In this document: piece after piece, positions 47,852 to 60,928 of the stretch | Layout: the number at the start of each line of letters is the position of its first letter | Numbering within the stretch: position 1 is the first letter of the stretch | Assembly: GCF_949628265.1 (NCBI RefSeq) | Contig: NC_088787.1 | Span: 3,152,501-3,216,500, forward strand | Direction of reading: 5' to 3' | DNA: 64,000 nucleotides | DNA from: Cloeon dipterum | Lineage: Eukaryota > Arthropoda > Insecta > Ephemeroptera > Baetidae | Program-made: the position numbers and the translations under genes | The notes under the pieces: generated by a model | Told to the model about the DNA's origin: nothing | The model's database searches: none | What the model saw: the letters and a program-made list of their open reading frames with translations, nothing else

Positions 47852-49613
47852 TTTCTCCCCTGAAATTGTAAATAATCAGTGAAAACCAGTTAATTCCTCC
47901 AAGATCATGGAAAATTATTGGTTAAAAACTTTCAACGAGATTTTAGTTAAAGGGCGGCAAGGAATTGCACACTTTTGGAGGGCGGGAATGGTCTGGAGGA
48001 ATTTAAATTTTGCCTGTAATGCGTCGAAGGAAATTAATTTAACGCGCAAAGAGGCTTAATTTAATTATTTAAGGATATTCTTGGCTCGAAAGGGAAAAAT
48101 GTTGGTAGAAGGAAGCGCCAGTACTGCTCTTTCGGCGTCCTTAACTCCCTCAACAATCCTCCTAATTTCTTCCATATTACGTCAGTTTGCAAGTAACAAA
48201 ATTGAAGTAGCCGATAAATTAACTGAACATTCCTCCCATTTTTAATGGTTCTTGGTAATCAAACTATAATTAAACAAAAATTATTTAAGATGTAATAGTT
48301 AATGACAAAAACTCTAGATATTTAAATTTCAAAAATATTTTTTGAGGTTTCGTAACTGACTCCCGTCAACTGTTATTAATTTAAATTTTATAATTAATTT
48401 AATTCTTTCAAATTTTTTCCCAGAAATTTGTTATTATTAATCTTTATTTCACTGATATCACATTTAAAAAACAAGTGAAAAAGGCAAAAAAAGGGTAAAA
48501 AATCTGGTCACCGTAATGTAAATATGGCAATCTCTTAATTATGCATTTTATTTGTGTGATCGGTGCCAGCATGTTAAATGTTTTTCATCCTGTGTGTCGC
48601 CCTGCCGCGCGGCTGCTCGGCGGATGGCAAGAGGAAAGAGCGACTCGCGCACCAAAAGTCCAACAACCGCTATCAAGGCCGTCTGCTTTACCGCACTCGC
48701 GCTCTTATCGCAGCAGTCGGCAGGCGGCAAACATTATTTTATTACGCAGGCTCTGTGGCTCAGTTTTAGAAGAATAAATCAGCTTAAAAAATTAAATATG
48801 ACTTCCATTAATTCTTGAAGTGTTTCTTTAATTATTTTACTGAGCACTCAGTCAGTGAAAAGCCCAATAAATTAATTTTATAGAAAACCGTAAATTATAC
48901 ATGGTAGCGATAATATTTTGCATTTTTTATAATTTAATTTAACCTCAATAATGCTATCAAAACGGTTGCTAAAAATATAATAAATTGCAAAGCCAGGAGC
49001 AAATTAAATAAAAAAACCATTAGACTTACCAAATAGTTGATCTCACATTTAGTCAGAGAACTCGGGAAAATTTCCAGGGCTGTTGCCGCGCGGACGTGCA
49101 CACTCGCGACTCGCGGCAGCGGCTTCTCGTTGTTGTGTGCGTGCGGAGCGGCTGGCTGGCGAGTTTGCGACTCGCCTCTCGCGAGTTAGACTTTCTCGCT
49201 GAAAATGGGTCACCGCGGTTTATTCGCTCTCTTCTCTGTCAGTTCAACGCTCGCCCGCGCAGAGGCGGCAGCAGCCGCAAACTCGTTGAGTTATACAAGA
49301 AACTGCGGGGGTTCGTTCTTGCCGCGTTTGGGGCTAACACCGAGACACCTGATTGGGAGTGAGCCACGGCAACGATGCGATCAAGGGTCGAATTTTAATA
49401 AAAAAAAAAAAAAAAATTAATTCATTTGTGGCAAAGGCGGAAAACCCGTAAAAATGAAATTTATTTTTTCTATGGGTCAAAATTGGTAACTAACAATAAA
49501 ATTTATAAAATCTGCGGTTGAGCAAAATCAAAAAAAAATTACAGATCAAACTTAAAAGTGTATTTTTATTTAGCCATCATAAAAGCGCAAGTTTATTGAA
49601 TAATTTTAAAAAT
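47852..49613. other. intergenic, right of the NLR-like gene
   Basis: Presumed NLR promoter at 47.85-48.2 kb, then AT-rich sequence, then the right segmental repeat and the Y9 3' UTR. No gene. Confidence 0.5.
48540..49480. repeat. segmental repeat, right copy
   Basis: Direct partner of 38930-40110, with the same landmarks. The 49085-49290 part (GCGCGGACGTGCACACTCGCG, CGCCTCTCGCGAGTTAGACT) also resembles the block before Y8, so it may be a displaced yellow-gene promoter. Confidence 0.6.
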
Positions 49614-51500
49614 TCACAGCCATTGATGAAGAGGCGCTGCCATGATGACGCCGTATAAATCATTTTCGATTTCCACGTCCACCATTTCCGGCGGGACAGG
49701 ATTCGGGACAGTCGGCATTTCCATTTCCACGGCGCCTGGGCTGCGCTGCTCGTTGGAATTTCGCAATTTTCTCAATCTCAGGGTGAGCCACAGGGTGATA
49801 ATGAAGCTCAAGACCAAGAGGAAGGCCAACGAGCCGATCAAAGCAGAGTTGTCAGTTTGCCCTTTTCCTGCGAAACGTCCGCCATTGATGATTCAAAGAA
49901 TTTCCGGAAATAGCTATTTTGTTGGAGAAAGTTACCTGTCATCGGAGGATCACCGATTGCAGCCTTTAGTAGTCTGTACCTTCGTTTAGTTCCTGTTCTA
50001 TTAAGCTCAGTCAGCCAAAAGGTTTCCGACGAGTCCACGGCAAAAGTAAACGGCCGGTTAGTAGACAGCTGTCCAGCCTAAAAAACATATCGCGCTGTTT
50101 TAATTTTAGCTAATAACAATGGTTAAAATTTAAGAAATGAAACAAACCTCTCTAATTTAAAATAGGGAAAATGAAAACTAATCTAGAATTTCTTATTACA
50201 ATCGGCGACCTACCTGGTAAAAATGCTGCTCCTGAAATAACTGGGAGGTGTTCCAAGAATGTATGTAATAATTCCCTGAAAAGGCTGCATACATGATCCC
50301 GCGGTTGTCCATCAGCATTCTGTATGGCTTCGCCGTCCATTTTCCGATTAGTTCCGGATTTGCTGATCCAGTTCCTTCGCGAAGTGCGGCAACGGAAATT
50401 GAATAAAGTTCATTGGACTTGTATTTGCTGAAGTAAAGCCGTCTCGGTTCCTCCTTAGGGGACAGGGAAATGGAGGAAATCATGATTCCTGGCGTGTCCA
50501 CAGACCAAGATTGGTTTCTTTCCAAACTAAACACGACAATTTTTTGTTCAACACCCCGCGTGATGTAGGCCAAGGTTTCGTTGGGCGTTTCGTCCAGCAC
50601 CAAGTCATGCATGTGATAGCGAAAGGGAAATTGATGAATGAGTTTGGTTTGATCCGCGTTGACCAAATCAATGGTCCATAGTTTCGCATTGCAATGTTCG
50701 CTGCCGTCATCGAGCACCCACAGCCTGCCAACGGAATCAACCTCCAGCCCTCTCGCAGCCTGGATGGTCTTGTTGCAGTCTTGCAATTTCTACAAACATA
50801 TATTGTTACGTTTAAGAACAAATCTTCATAGAAAATTCAAAATTGGCTTACTCTTTTTACTCTGTTAAGGGTAAAATGAATTTTCAAAATTATTGCAATG
50901 CCATTTTTCATGTTAATAAATTATTTCTTATGACGTACAACACTGCAGCAAATTTTTATCTTATGCAGGTTGCATATTCGCACTAATATAACTTATCATC
51001 TCCTTGAGAGGAAATTGAAATAATTTGTGTTTATCCTGACCACGTGAAATCAAGAAAATTCAATCACGTGGCCGCTCATTTCATGAAAATGGAAGAAAAA
51101 TATACAAGTTTTGACTAACTAAAAAGTGACTTTTTGCTGAGCGCATTTCAATTGATTGTTACTCTTTACTTTTCACACTTACTTGGGTGTCCCAAGAAGG
51201 AATTGGAGTGAGTTTCGGGGACGCAGAGGACGCGCTGCTCGTAGGCAGAGACACCAGAGTCGCCGGAAGATTGTTGCTAAATTTATTAAGGCTGAGGAAG
51301 ATCCTTGTTCCGTAAACAGCCATGTAAAGAGGTTCAATATTCTCTGGATCGAATTTTCTGTCTTCCAAGGCCTGTGTCTTGTTCGCTTCCGACGGCCACT
51401 CGTAGTCCATTCCTTCGGGCCACTCGAAGACCAGAGTGAAGTTGACGGCGGTGACCAAGGAAATGCGGAGAAAAACGATGACAAAGAAGAAAGGATTCAT
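49614..51500 (-). CDS. yellow/MRJP-type protein Y9, membrane-anchored
   Basis: Four exons, 429 aa: 51183-51500, 50214-50789, 49936-50077, 49614-49867, in phase. Signal peptide MNPFFFVIVFLRISLVTA; a leader acceptor (TTTTTTCAG) sits 20 bp before the ATG. Propeller marks: VFEWPEGMDYEWP, MAVYGTRIFLSL, VDSVGRLWVLDDGSEHC, KLWTIDLVNADQTKLIHQFP, KIVVFSLERNQSW, STNRPFTFAVDSSETFWLT. Exon 4 begins GKGQTDNS and gives a transmembrane segment at about 355-376 (GSLAFLLVLSFIITLWLTL), RLRKLR, then a Pro-rich tail with NDLYGV. It is nearly identical to Y11 in the propeller but has an unrelated tail, so the anchor exon has been exchanged or has diverged faster. Possible roles are those of yellow proteins generally. 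Confidence 0.9.
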
Positions 51501-53531
51501 GACTCGAACGTTTCAGAACTGAAAAAAGTTAGAAAAGGTTGGTTATTTGAGAGAAAACTGCGGATTAAGAACAGAAAAAAGATACAATTCAAATAGATTG
51601 TTAGAGTTCAGCCTTTGTTTATAGTAAAAAGAGTTGAAAAAACTGCTTTCAAGAAATACCAACTTGCTCGGTGGATAAAAACGGAGGCAAAACTGCAGCT
51701 ATGTGTCGCAGAAAGTTGAGTGGCTTTTAAAATGAACGAGCTCGCCTTTATATAGCAGCCATCCCGGATATATTTAACCTATCGCTTTATTGATTTTGAT
51801 AAAGGCACTACGCACAAGGTGATAAGACAATATGCAGTCGGAATAAGGTTTTGCGTTTCATTTTCAAATAGGATTTACGCACGCATGTATATGTTTTGCG
51901 TCAGAGGTCGATAAGAAGAAACTAAAATAGAATCCGCGGCCTAACCGCAGAAACATGAGACATAAATAAGCCTGAATCTCGGTCGCAACTCAAACCAAGA
52001 AGAACAATCACCACAAATCGAACAATTCAAGTGGCATGACATCGATCAAAGGTTATTTAATGTTCTCGAATTATTTTCAGCACTTCCCTTATAGGCTATA
52101 AGTGGCCGCATAGGATCTTTGGATCTTTGCACCTCTCTGTGTTTTATTGAAACGCCACATATTGGTCCACAAAGCCGCTGGAAAGACGCGAAAACCATCC
52201 CGTTGAGCTCTTTGAGTGTTTCAACTCTCCTAATTAACCACCTTTTGCCATCTATGCTAAAAATAAATCCCTCTGAAAAGCAAATTAACTGTCCGCGGAG
52301 AAAACTTTAAAAACGTGAGCCAATTGGCTGGCTGAAAAAAGAATATTATTCGTGTTTTGTGTTGCCCATTGCGAGAGGACGCATTTAAATTCAATAATTC
52401 TAGTTTCTGCTAATTTAATTTTACCCTCTCTGTGACTCAGTCGCATTTTCAAGCGCAGGATGCGTGTATGCGTCAGTTTAATGGATAAGAATAGAACCGC
52501 AGAAACAGAAATACACCTCGCTTTGCGCACGTAGACACGGACAAGGAAAAACTGCAGCCACAATTCAAGCAGCAGAGCTGACTAATTTTTTATAAATAAA
52601 ATTCCATGGATTGCACGCTTGATCGACATAAATTTTCGATAAATACACCTGGCCAGAGTACCGAATAATATGTTAAAATGATGGAAAATAAATACTGAAA
52701 TATTAAGGAGAAAAGGGGGCTTGAAAAATGCGAAACAGCGCTGAGCCAACAAAGTCGGCCGCTGGCTTTAACGGCAAAACAAAATTCAAAAGTTCAACTG
52801 GCGTTTCGAAGAAATATATCAAACAATTCTTTTATCTTTAATATTCATCAAAAATATTCATAAAAATTACGAAAGTCATTTTAAAATCATCATAAACGGC
52901 TTCCTCGTGGATTTAAATTTTCTTTGCTGAGCTCCGCCTCCTCAACTCCATATCCTACTCCTCTCCTCGGAATGCCATTCATTTCAAGGTCGCGTGCCTT
53001 GTATTTTACTCTTCTGAGCGCACTTGATTAATTTTCATTCATTTCCCCTCCGCACCCTTAGCTATGCCATTCAAAGTCGCGTGCCTGCTTCCCCCTCCGA
53101 TTATGTCATCACTCAAAGCGCTAACAGCGCCGTGTCTGAGTGAGTGGGGCAACCGGGGGCAACTGCTGAACCCCTTCTCTCGGCTTTGAAAATGCAAGCT
53201 CCGCCTCCTCTAATTCGTTTGTTCCCCCTCCAGTCGCATGCTTGCATAGACTGGCAGTTTTTCTCCCCGCCCCACTGACGTCATACGAGTGCCACCAGCG
53301 CCGTGTCTCACGCAGCTTCTGAACTAACACAAACAGGCTGTGGCAACAACGCTCTGCTTCTCGCGGCCACTGTAAACCCCGTTAAATCATGATAAAATCC
53401 TTGTTTTTCTTTTTGTAGGGCATGAATTCTTAAGATGCTATTCCAAAAATGTTCCCGAATTCCTCTCATTTCCAACCACTTCACTAACCCTTCAGCTTGT
53501 GTATCATTGCTTTGAGATTTCTCGCTCGGAA
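51501..53531. other. shared upstream region of Y9 and the zinc-finger gene
   Basis: Y9 and the zinc-finger gene diverge from here. The 52.4-53.34 kb part is repeated at 58.5-59.5 kb, upstream of Y10. TGACGTCA lies at 53275-53282. No protein gene seen. Confidence 0.5.
51746..51754 (-). promoter_or_regulatory. TATA box of Y9
   Basis: TATATAAAG on the minus strand, about 250 bp before the ATG. A start near 51720 would give a short non-coding exon ending at GTTG/GTATTT (about 51659), spliced to the acceptor before the ATG. The Y11 upstream region has the related TATTAAAGG at the same place. Confidence 0.55.
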
Positions 53532-55496
53532 ATGTCGTTAGTGAAGCCACTGTGCGTTTTTTGCGAGCGTCCGACGGCGGACGGCGCTGTCCAGGCTGTC
53601 CAATTGGACAAAGAGAAGCTGCAGACTTGGTTCTTGAACGTCTGCGGCTACGAATTTGCCGAGGAAATCGAAGAAACGGACTTGATTTGCAATTTCTGCA
53701 TCTGGCACGCTGAGTGAGCAGCAGCGGGACTATTTTTTGTTTCGTTTTGTGACGTTTTTTTAATTTTAAGGTTTCTAGCCAAACATGATGGCGAGCTTGA
53801 ATCTTTGGCTTGGTGGCCGCAAGATCCGGTCTCTCTGGACGACGAGGCGAAGGAGCTGAGAGAGAAATATTTAGGTACACGAGCTTTTAAATTTTATTAT
53901 AGAACTCTAAAATTGAGGTAATTGTAGTTAAATTGACGCAAGAAAAGGGGACTGAATGAAAGGTTTCGGAATTAACAAAAACGTTAATATAATAAGGCAG
54001 TAGGAAATAGAGGAGAACATAATAACAAAAATAATATACTGCCGTATTGAAGGTTGTAAAAACAATATAAAAAACTGAAGTTACTTATTGTAGTATAATA
54101 CTTAAAGTCGATAAAAATTAAGATTTTACCTCGGTTCACGGTGCGTTTCGCCCTTGAAATCTTTACTAAGTTCATCCAAACATTATATACGCTTTTTAAT
54201 ATGACTAAATTATTAGCTTTTGCCGTAACTTTGTCTGGATTAATTGTTACAGAAGGAAAAGTAGAGCAGTGTTGGGTGCAGCTCGAGAAGATCGAGCTGC
54301 CGAAAAGCGAGACGGAAGAAAATGCGGAGCACGAGGCAATGTCTGACGGTCGAAAGAGCAAGAAGAAATGCTTCTACTGTGGACAAGCTGTCGCAAACAT
54401 GAGTAGTCACATGAGATGTTTGCACGAGAATGCCATCAAATGTGACAATCATAAATGTTCCACATATTTCCACACTGTCGAGGAAAAGGACAAACACACC
54501 AAGGAAGTGCATCAAAAGTCCAAAGAGAAGAAATTGATCAAGTGCAATTTTTGCGAGAAAGAGTTTCGGAGGTCCGATATATACAGGGATCATATTCGTC
54601 GTAATCATGCAGAGTTTTGCATCAGATGCAAATTCTTTGGTTGCCTCTGTTATTTCAAAGCCGAACCTGAAATGAGGGACCACTTTGATGCTGTTCACAA
54701 GGAAGAAAACGAGGCAAAAGTCTACAATTGCCATTGTTGCGAGTTCAAATCTAAATTGAAAAAGGATTTGTTGCGTCACATTTCTTGTTTGCATTTGCCA
54801 AAGGTGATCAAGTGCAACAAATGCCACAAATTGTTTTCGACTAAGCAGAATCTGGCAAAACATGCAAGACTAAATCATGAGACTCGGGTGTGCTCAATTT
54901 GCAATTCAAATGTTTTTCTTAGAGAGATGAGTCGCCATTTGAAAAGCATCAACTGCAAGCGCTGTAAGAATGATTTTGAATGCTCAGGTTTGTACCAATC
55001 GCACTGGAAAACTTGCAAAACAACTCTTTTCAAATGTGACAAGTGCCCAAAGTCATTTAAAATACCTGCTTTATTGGATTACCACGTGAAAAGGAAACAC
55101 AGAAACAATTCCTGGCGTGGTTTGCAGTACAAAAAACTTGGATTCAAGTGCGAGCCGTGCAAAAGGTACCACAAAAGTGAAAAAGTATTGAAAATCCACT
55201 TGAATCAATTTCACAAGAGACTGAATTCGAAGCACTGCGCGCACTGTCCAAAATACTTCACTGATTTTTCATACTTGAAAAACCACTTGGCTGTTGAACA
55301 CAATTTGATTGAACGCAAATTCGAATGCGGTGAGTGCCAGAAGAAGTTTGTTTCTTCAAGTTTTCTGGCTTCACACAAAAGAAAAACACATTTACTGATC
55401 AGAAATCTGAAATCATGTACTGTGTGTGGAAAATCAATGGCTGAAACTTGGTTGAAGACCCATTTGTTGACGATTCATGGCATTAGAAGTCCGTAA
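53532..55496 (+). CDS. C2H2 zinc-finger protein with a ZAD-like N-terminus
   Basis: Three exons, 509 aa: 53532-53713, 53771-53874, 54253-55496, in phase (donors GA/GTGAGC and TTAG/GTACAC). The N-terminus has CVFC and LICNFCIWHAEFLAKHDG, a four-cysteine layout like the insect zinc-finger-associated domain, which mediates dimerisation; this assignment is tentative. After an acidic linker come about eleven or twelve C2H2 fingers, for example KCNFCEKEF...HIRRNH, KCDKCPKSF...HVKRKH, HCAHCPKYF...HLAVEH and ECGECQKKF...HKRKTH; one or two lack a full set of ligands. It is probably a nuclear DNA-binding regulator. It is the only plus-strand gene in the window and may share a control region with Y9. 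AATAAA at about 55758 may be its polyadenylation signal. Confidence 0.85.
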
Positions 55497-57250
55497 ATAT
55501 GATAGTGTCCACTAAATATTGAGAGAAAATATATCATCTGTTTAAATGTGTTTAGAGAATTGTTTTGGAGGACTGTAGTTTCGGGATTGTGTGTCCTTGG
55601 TTGAGCTGCGACTGTAACTTTTGTTTTTCCATCCCTTTTACCAAGAGGGCGTGGACCTTTGATGTACAAAAATAATTTTCTGCATAATCTACCTATCATT
55701 TTCCCACTTTTGTATTTCATTTAGTTCTGTAATCAGCCATCTTTGTAAATTTACTTTCAATAAAAATCGTGGTAAAGGTACAACATGAAATTTTACTCGA
55801 CCACAATCGCTCTCGATGTTAGAAAAAATTAGCATTACTCACAGTTGCCTTCGTGACCCGTAATACAGACCGCTAGCATCCTAGCATGGGTTATTTTTGT
55901 ATTTGAAATTATTAGCAATTGAAGGAAACTATTTCGTTATTTTCTGCTAATTTTTATTTATATATAAAGTCAATTAACTAATCTGTTATAGCTATCTAGG
56001 GAAAATTACTAGATTTGAACACAGATTTGAATTTAAATAAAAATCATCTGTTTAAAATACGGCACGTGACTGACGTTTATGCAGATTCTGCTTGCCATTT
56101 TTTGGCCTTTGTTCATGTAATTTTATGATCGTCTCTAATTGAACGTAAGGTTACGAGTCATAAACTATAAACAACAATAAAAATAGCCAAAACCAGGTTT
56201 TCATTTCAATCAAATTCTCCAAAAATTGCTCCAAACAATGCAAGTTGATATACGCGTTCTAACAAAAGCCCATTTTCTTACAATAAGAGGTTCAAAATAA
56301 TAAATAAATAAAATAAATGTAATGTGAGAAGGCTTTTTGAGCCACAAATATCATCACTTGAAGAATTTGCAATGCCCCCTCACAGGCATGGAGATTGACA
56401 GCTCAGCCCCCTGAGTAAAGGTGGCGCCAGGGTAGCCAAAACGACTGGAGTAAATATGTCGTCGAGTAGCCTGACAAAGGGACGGTTTTGCGTATGGCCA
56501 GAGTTTTTTCGAGCAAGAATGCATGCAATCGGCTAGACATTAGTGCAGCGCAGGTTGCGTTTTCTTGTTCGCAGGAGGAAATATGTTTAATATTCATCAA
56601 CGCCTGGATTGTTTCGTTCGCATGAATTCGAAATTAGTTAAAATGAATATATATGCAACCGGCGTGACTTTGTTTATACGCAGGTTGCATATTCATCCGC
56701 TTTTTGAGTTGGTTTATTCAATCCAGACTCCAGAGGCAACGACGGCTTGAGCTAATTCATTGATTTATTCACAATTCGCCAAAAAATCGTGCTTTGAAGC
56801 CTTTCTGCGTCGATTTATACTCGCTTTCCCACCTCTCAGAGCAATGGAATTAATTTATAACTTATAACCAATTTGTGTTTAATTTTTGATCTTTTGTGCA
56901 TAACAGATTAAAAAAACATAGGTCACATTTTATTAGAGATTAATTGTCATTGTATAATTATTTCCTTCGTGAAAATACAACAGAACGCCTGAAGGTAGAA
57001 AAATCAATCTGCGGCTACATTGATAGTAAAAAATAAATTTATTTCAGCTGAAATTTATGAGAGCTCCCAAGTTTGTTTCATTCGAAATATTAAACTTTAA
57101 ATAACTTATTAACAATAAAAATTAGAAAATCTGTTTGAACAACTTCTAAAATTAAATTACAGGTCAAACTTTCAGTTTATTTTTTACCATGAAGTCTTCA
57201 CAAGAGCGCAGAATTAATGTAAGAACATATAAAATAACATGTATTTTTTC
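55497..57250. other. intergenic between the zinc-finger gene and Y10
   Basis: 3' UTR of the zinc-finger gene, then AT-rich DNA. A small hairpin at 56648-56692 (ATATGCAACC / GGTTGCATAT) matches GCAGGTTGCATATTCGC at 50964 and 62939, a minor dispersed repeat. No gene. Confidence 0.45.
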
Positions 57251-58030
57251 TCACTGCCTTGGTCGAGTGGGAGGGGCCGTGACGACGCCGTATAAATCAT
57301 TCTCGATTTCCTCGTGCACCATTTCCGGCGAGACAGGATTCGGGATAGCGGGAATTTCCATTTCCACGGCGCCTGCGTTACGCTGCTCGTTTGAATTTTG
57401 CAATTTTCTCATCCTCAGGGTGAGCCAGACGTTGATAATGAAGCTCAAGACCAAGAGGAAGGCGAGCGAGCCGATAAATGAAGAGTTTAGATATTCCCCC
57501 TTTTTCCCTTCTTTTTTGAAATATGGTCCGCCTTCACCGCATGCACAGTCCGGTTTAACAGTGGTGAAAGTAAGAGTGGATACCTCTGGAAACAATATTT
57601 TACATAATTCTCTTGATGGTTGATAGATATTTTTTAGCGAAAATGTACCTGTGATCGTTGGTGAAATACTGATTTTTGGCTTCGCATTGACTGCAGCCTT
57701 TAGTAGCCTGTAACTGGGCATGTCCCACGAAGGAACTGGAGTGAGCTTCGGGGACGTAGAGGACGCGCTGCTCGTCGGCAAAGACACCAGACTCACCGGA
57801 ATGCTATTGTATTTTTTAATGCTGAGGAAGATCCTTGTTCCGTAAACAGCCATTTAACGAAGAGAAATATTTGCTGCTTTGAAAGTTCCGTCTTTCAAGG
57901 CCTGTGTCCTGCTCTCCTTGGAAGGCCACTCGTAGTCCATTCCATGGGGCCACTCGAAGACCAGAGTGAAGTTGACGGCGATGACCAAGGAAAGGTGAAG
58001 CAAAATGATGAAAAGGAAGAACGGTTTCAT
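57251..58030 (-). pseudogene. yellow/MRJP-type pseudogene Y10
   Basis: Relative of Y9 and Y11 (start MKPFFLFIILLHLSLVIA at 58030, VFEWPHGMDYEWP). Two lesions are visible. A TAA replaces the Tyr codon before MAVYGTRIFLSI (57854-57856). Then PSWDM joins straight to SYRLLKAAVNAKP, which is the end of the last-blade exon, so intron 1, the whole main propeller exon, intron 2 and most of exon 3 are missing. The anchor exon survives: an intron 3 donor near 57646, then stalk, SSFIGSLAFLLVLSFIINVWL, LRMRKLQ and a tail like that of Y9 (ENDLYGVV). It cannot make a propeller. Confidence 0.85.
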
Positions 58031-60928
58031 GACTCGAACGCTCCCGAACTGCAAAAAATAAGAAAAGGTTTAAGTAATGCTGAATGGAATAAATAGAAAA
58101 TCAAACAAAAATTAATAAATCAAAGAGAAACACAGCTTTATCCATAGTATGCTAGTAATGTAAGAAGAGTAGTTCAATTCAAAATCCAAAATCAGCAGAA
58201 ATCGCTTCCAATAAGCACGAACCTATTCGCTGGGTGAAAACGAAGGCAATGTGCAACTATGTGTAGTTAAAAGATGACTGAGAACTTCTACCAAACAAAG
58301 CAAACCACTGCTTAAAAATCTTTGGACTTTGATCGTAAACATAAATATTAATATTATCCGCATCTCCCAATTGTAAAAAACATATTTGCTCTTGCTAAAT
58401 ATTATTTCTTAAGTTATCAGATGAAACAAACAAATATTTCTGCTTTCTTTTTGTTTTAACTTGTCTGCGACTCACTCAGCTTTAAAGCAGGATGCGTGTT
58501 TGCGTCGGATTTTGATAAGACAATAAGCTGGCTAACTGTAGGACAAGCTCCCCGCACCTCGGTCACAACCTAGTTTGCGTCAGAGGTTAATAGGAATAGA
58601 AGCAGGCCTGCAACTCGAACAATAAAGGAAATGAGTTTTCAACTCAAGTGAAGCAGTTTGAAAGCAATTCTTGTGCGGATTGCGTTCGATTTTCAAGCAG
58701 GAAATTTACTTGCGTCAAAGAGGGCGATAAGAAGGGCTGCTATCAACGTCAGCCTAACCGCAGAAACATGCAGGCCTGCAACTCGCTTGCGCACGTAGAC
58801 ACAAAAGAACAAGGAAAAATCGAAGCTACAATTCAAGCAGCAGAGCTGTCTGATTGCTAGATTTTTTCTAAATAAAATGCCATAGAAAGCGCAGACAGTT
58901 CGTTCGATTAATACACGAGGCCAGTGCCGAATAATATGTGAAAATTAGGGAAATACTGAAATATTAAGGGGAAATATGGCTCAATAAATGCGAAACATGC
59001 AATTATATTTTAATCTTTTAGATTTTTTGCGCGTCAGTCCGCTCTGAATGTCTGAAAATAAGGAATATTCTCAAAACGGCAGCCTCCTCGCTTTTATTTT
59101 AATTTTCCCAGTGCCACTTTGTTGCTCTCCATTCATTTTCATTCATTTCCCCTCCTCTCACTTTGCTATGCCATTCATAGTGATCCATTGTCGCGTGCCT
59201 GCCTCTTCATTTGGCTGATTCTCTCCCCACCCCGCTGACGTCACACCAAGAGCCACCAGCGCCGCGTCTGATTGTGAGTTGGGCAACTGCTGAACTAACG
59301 TCAGGCCCTTCTCTTGGCTTTGACTTGAAAGCTCCGCCTCCTCTACCTCATTCGTTTCCCCTCCAGGCCTCCAGCGGTATGCCATTCAAAGTCGCGTGCC
59401 TGCTTCGTTCTTCTGTCTAATCTTTTCCCCGCTTTCATTGACGTCACACGAGTGCAACCAGCGCCGCGTCTGAACTAACACAATCAGGCTGTGCTCTCGC
59501 AGGGTTTGTAAACGCTAATCCAAAATCCAGTTCCCCTCCAACTAAAAATATTCAGGTTTGACTTTTTCAAATGACTCCCACAGCGAGATTAGAACAATGG
59601 TATACGCTCTACGCAGTTTCTTGAAACGTTCCAAGTGAGCCAGCGACATACTTGAACTGTTAATAAATAACCACCCATTTTGTTTCACCGTTTTTCTCAC
59701 AGTCAATTTTTTAACCGCTTCAGAGTCCTATAAAAATTAAAAAATAGTAACACAAGATTGTAATATTCTTAAGCAGGATGTTAGTTTTGCGTCAGAGGTT
59801 CGATAAGAAACCAAAGCTGCAGAAATAAATTAAAAATTCAATCACTCGGCTCGATTTGAAATATCTCGCTATCTCTCAAAAGCAGGAAATTGCGGTATGA
59901 CCGTTTGACGCAGGCTGACTGATTTGGAAAACGGTAAAATATAAAGACTTTGATGGCATTCTCTCCTGGCTTCTCTAGGTTCTCCAAACAAAGATGAAAA
60001 GCGTCCAAAATATTTAAAAATTATTTACTACGCATTTGAAAACTGCAAAATTGAGACGCATTGAACCCTGGAGGAAAAGGATTGTCGACTTTTGTTGCTT
60101 CTGCCGCAAATTTTCTAGTTTTTCGCCTCTGATTTCTGGATTCAGAATCGCAGTGGCGTCAGACCTCAGACTGGGCTGGCCGGTGACGTCAGCGGAAACG
60201 GCTGGGAAGGGGAAGCGCGGTGGTCGGAGAAGCACAGCTGGCAGGAAGTAGGCAATAAGGGAAGTGCTGGAAAAGCGAGGTGGCCGGGCCGCGGTTTTTC
60301 GATCTTTTCCAGCTTTAAATCAAATTTCAAGGCCTGCAGATGTGAAGAAATGAATTTTTCTATTTTAAACTTTATTTTGCATTTATTTTCAAGTTCAATT
60401 TGAGATTTTATACCTGCTTAAGGCATGAGATTTGCTCTATTCTTGATTTTCGCTTTGTTGTTATCAATGAGGTTGTTGTAAAGGTTTTAGTTTATAAAAA
60501 TCTGCTGAAGAAAAAACGCAAGAAAAATGCATATAAAATCCATTTTCATACCGCCAACAGCTCGCTGCTTTCTTTATTGTTTCCCTGGATACCTTTTTTA
60601 AATATAAATCAGATCGAGGTAGCAGGACAAAATGAAGAAAAACCAAAGCACTGTCTTTTACACACTGCCTATACTTGACAGCCGTTTCAACGTTTTATTT
60701 TAAAATTTGGTTTCTTTAATTTCTGGTAACTAAATTTTGCTGTGAAAAATTGATTATTCAATAGAAGTGAACGGTACTATGGACATAAAATTCTAAGAAG
60801 TAACCAGGTTATTTTTTATTTTCGCCTAAAATAATTATAATACAACCATGTTAAAGGAAAATGCGTCAATGAGTAAAATAAGTTAAACTATTAATATTCA
60901 TATTAAAAACCAAGATGTGATGCGGTGC
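58031..60928. other. intergenic upstream of Y10, with duplicated CRE-bearing segment
   Basis: 58.5-59.5 kb duplicates 52.4-53.34 kb (GCGCACGTAGACAC, ACAATTCAAGCAGCAGAGCT). Within 59.10-59.50 kb a unit of about 200 bp is repeated in tandem (ATGCCATTCA, GTCGCGTGCCTGC, TGACGTCAC, CCAGCGCCGCGTCTG). Further TGACGTCA at about 60184. From 60.3 kb on it is AT-rich. No gene. Confidence 0.5.

Noticed and set aside
53308..53880. 190-codon minus-strand open frame rich in Arg, Lys and Ser
   Set aside because: It is antisense to the zinc-finger gene's first exons and to duplicated non-coding DNA; composition is not protein-like.
54240..54863. 207-codon minus-strand open frame
   Set aside because: Antisense shadow of the C2H2 array; the regular Cys/His codons keep the opposite frame open.
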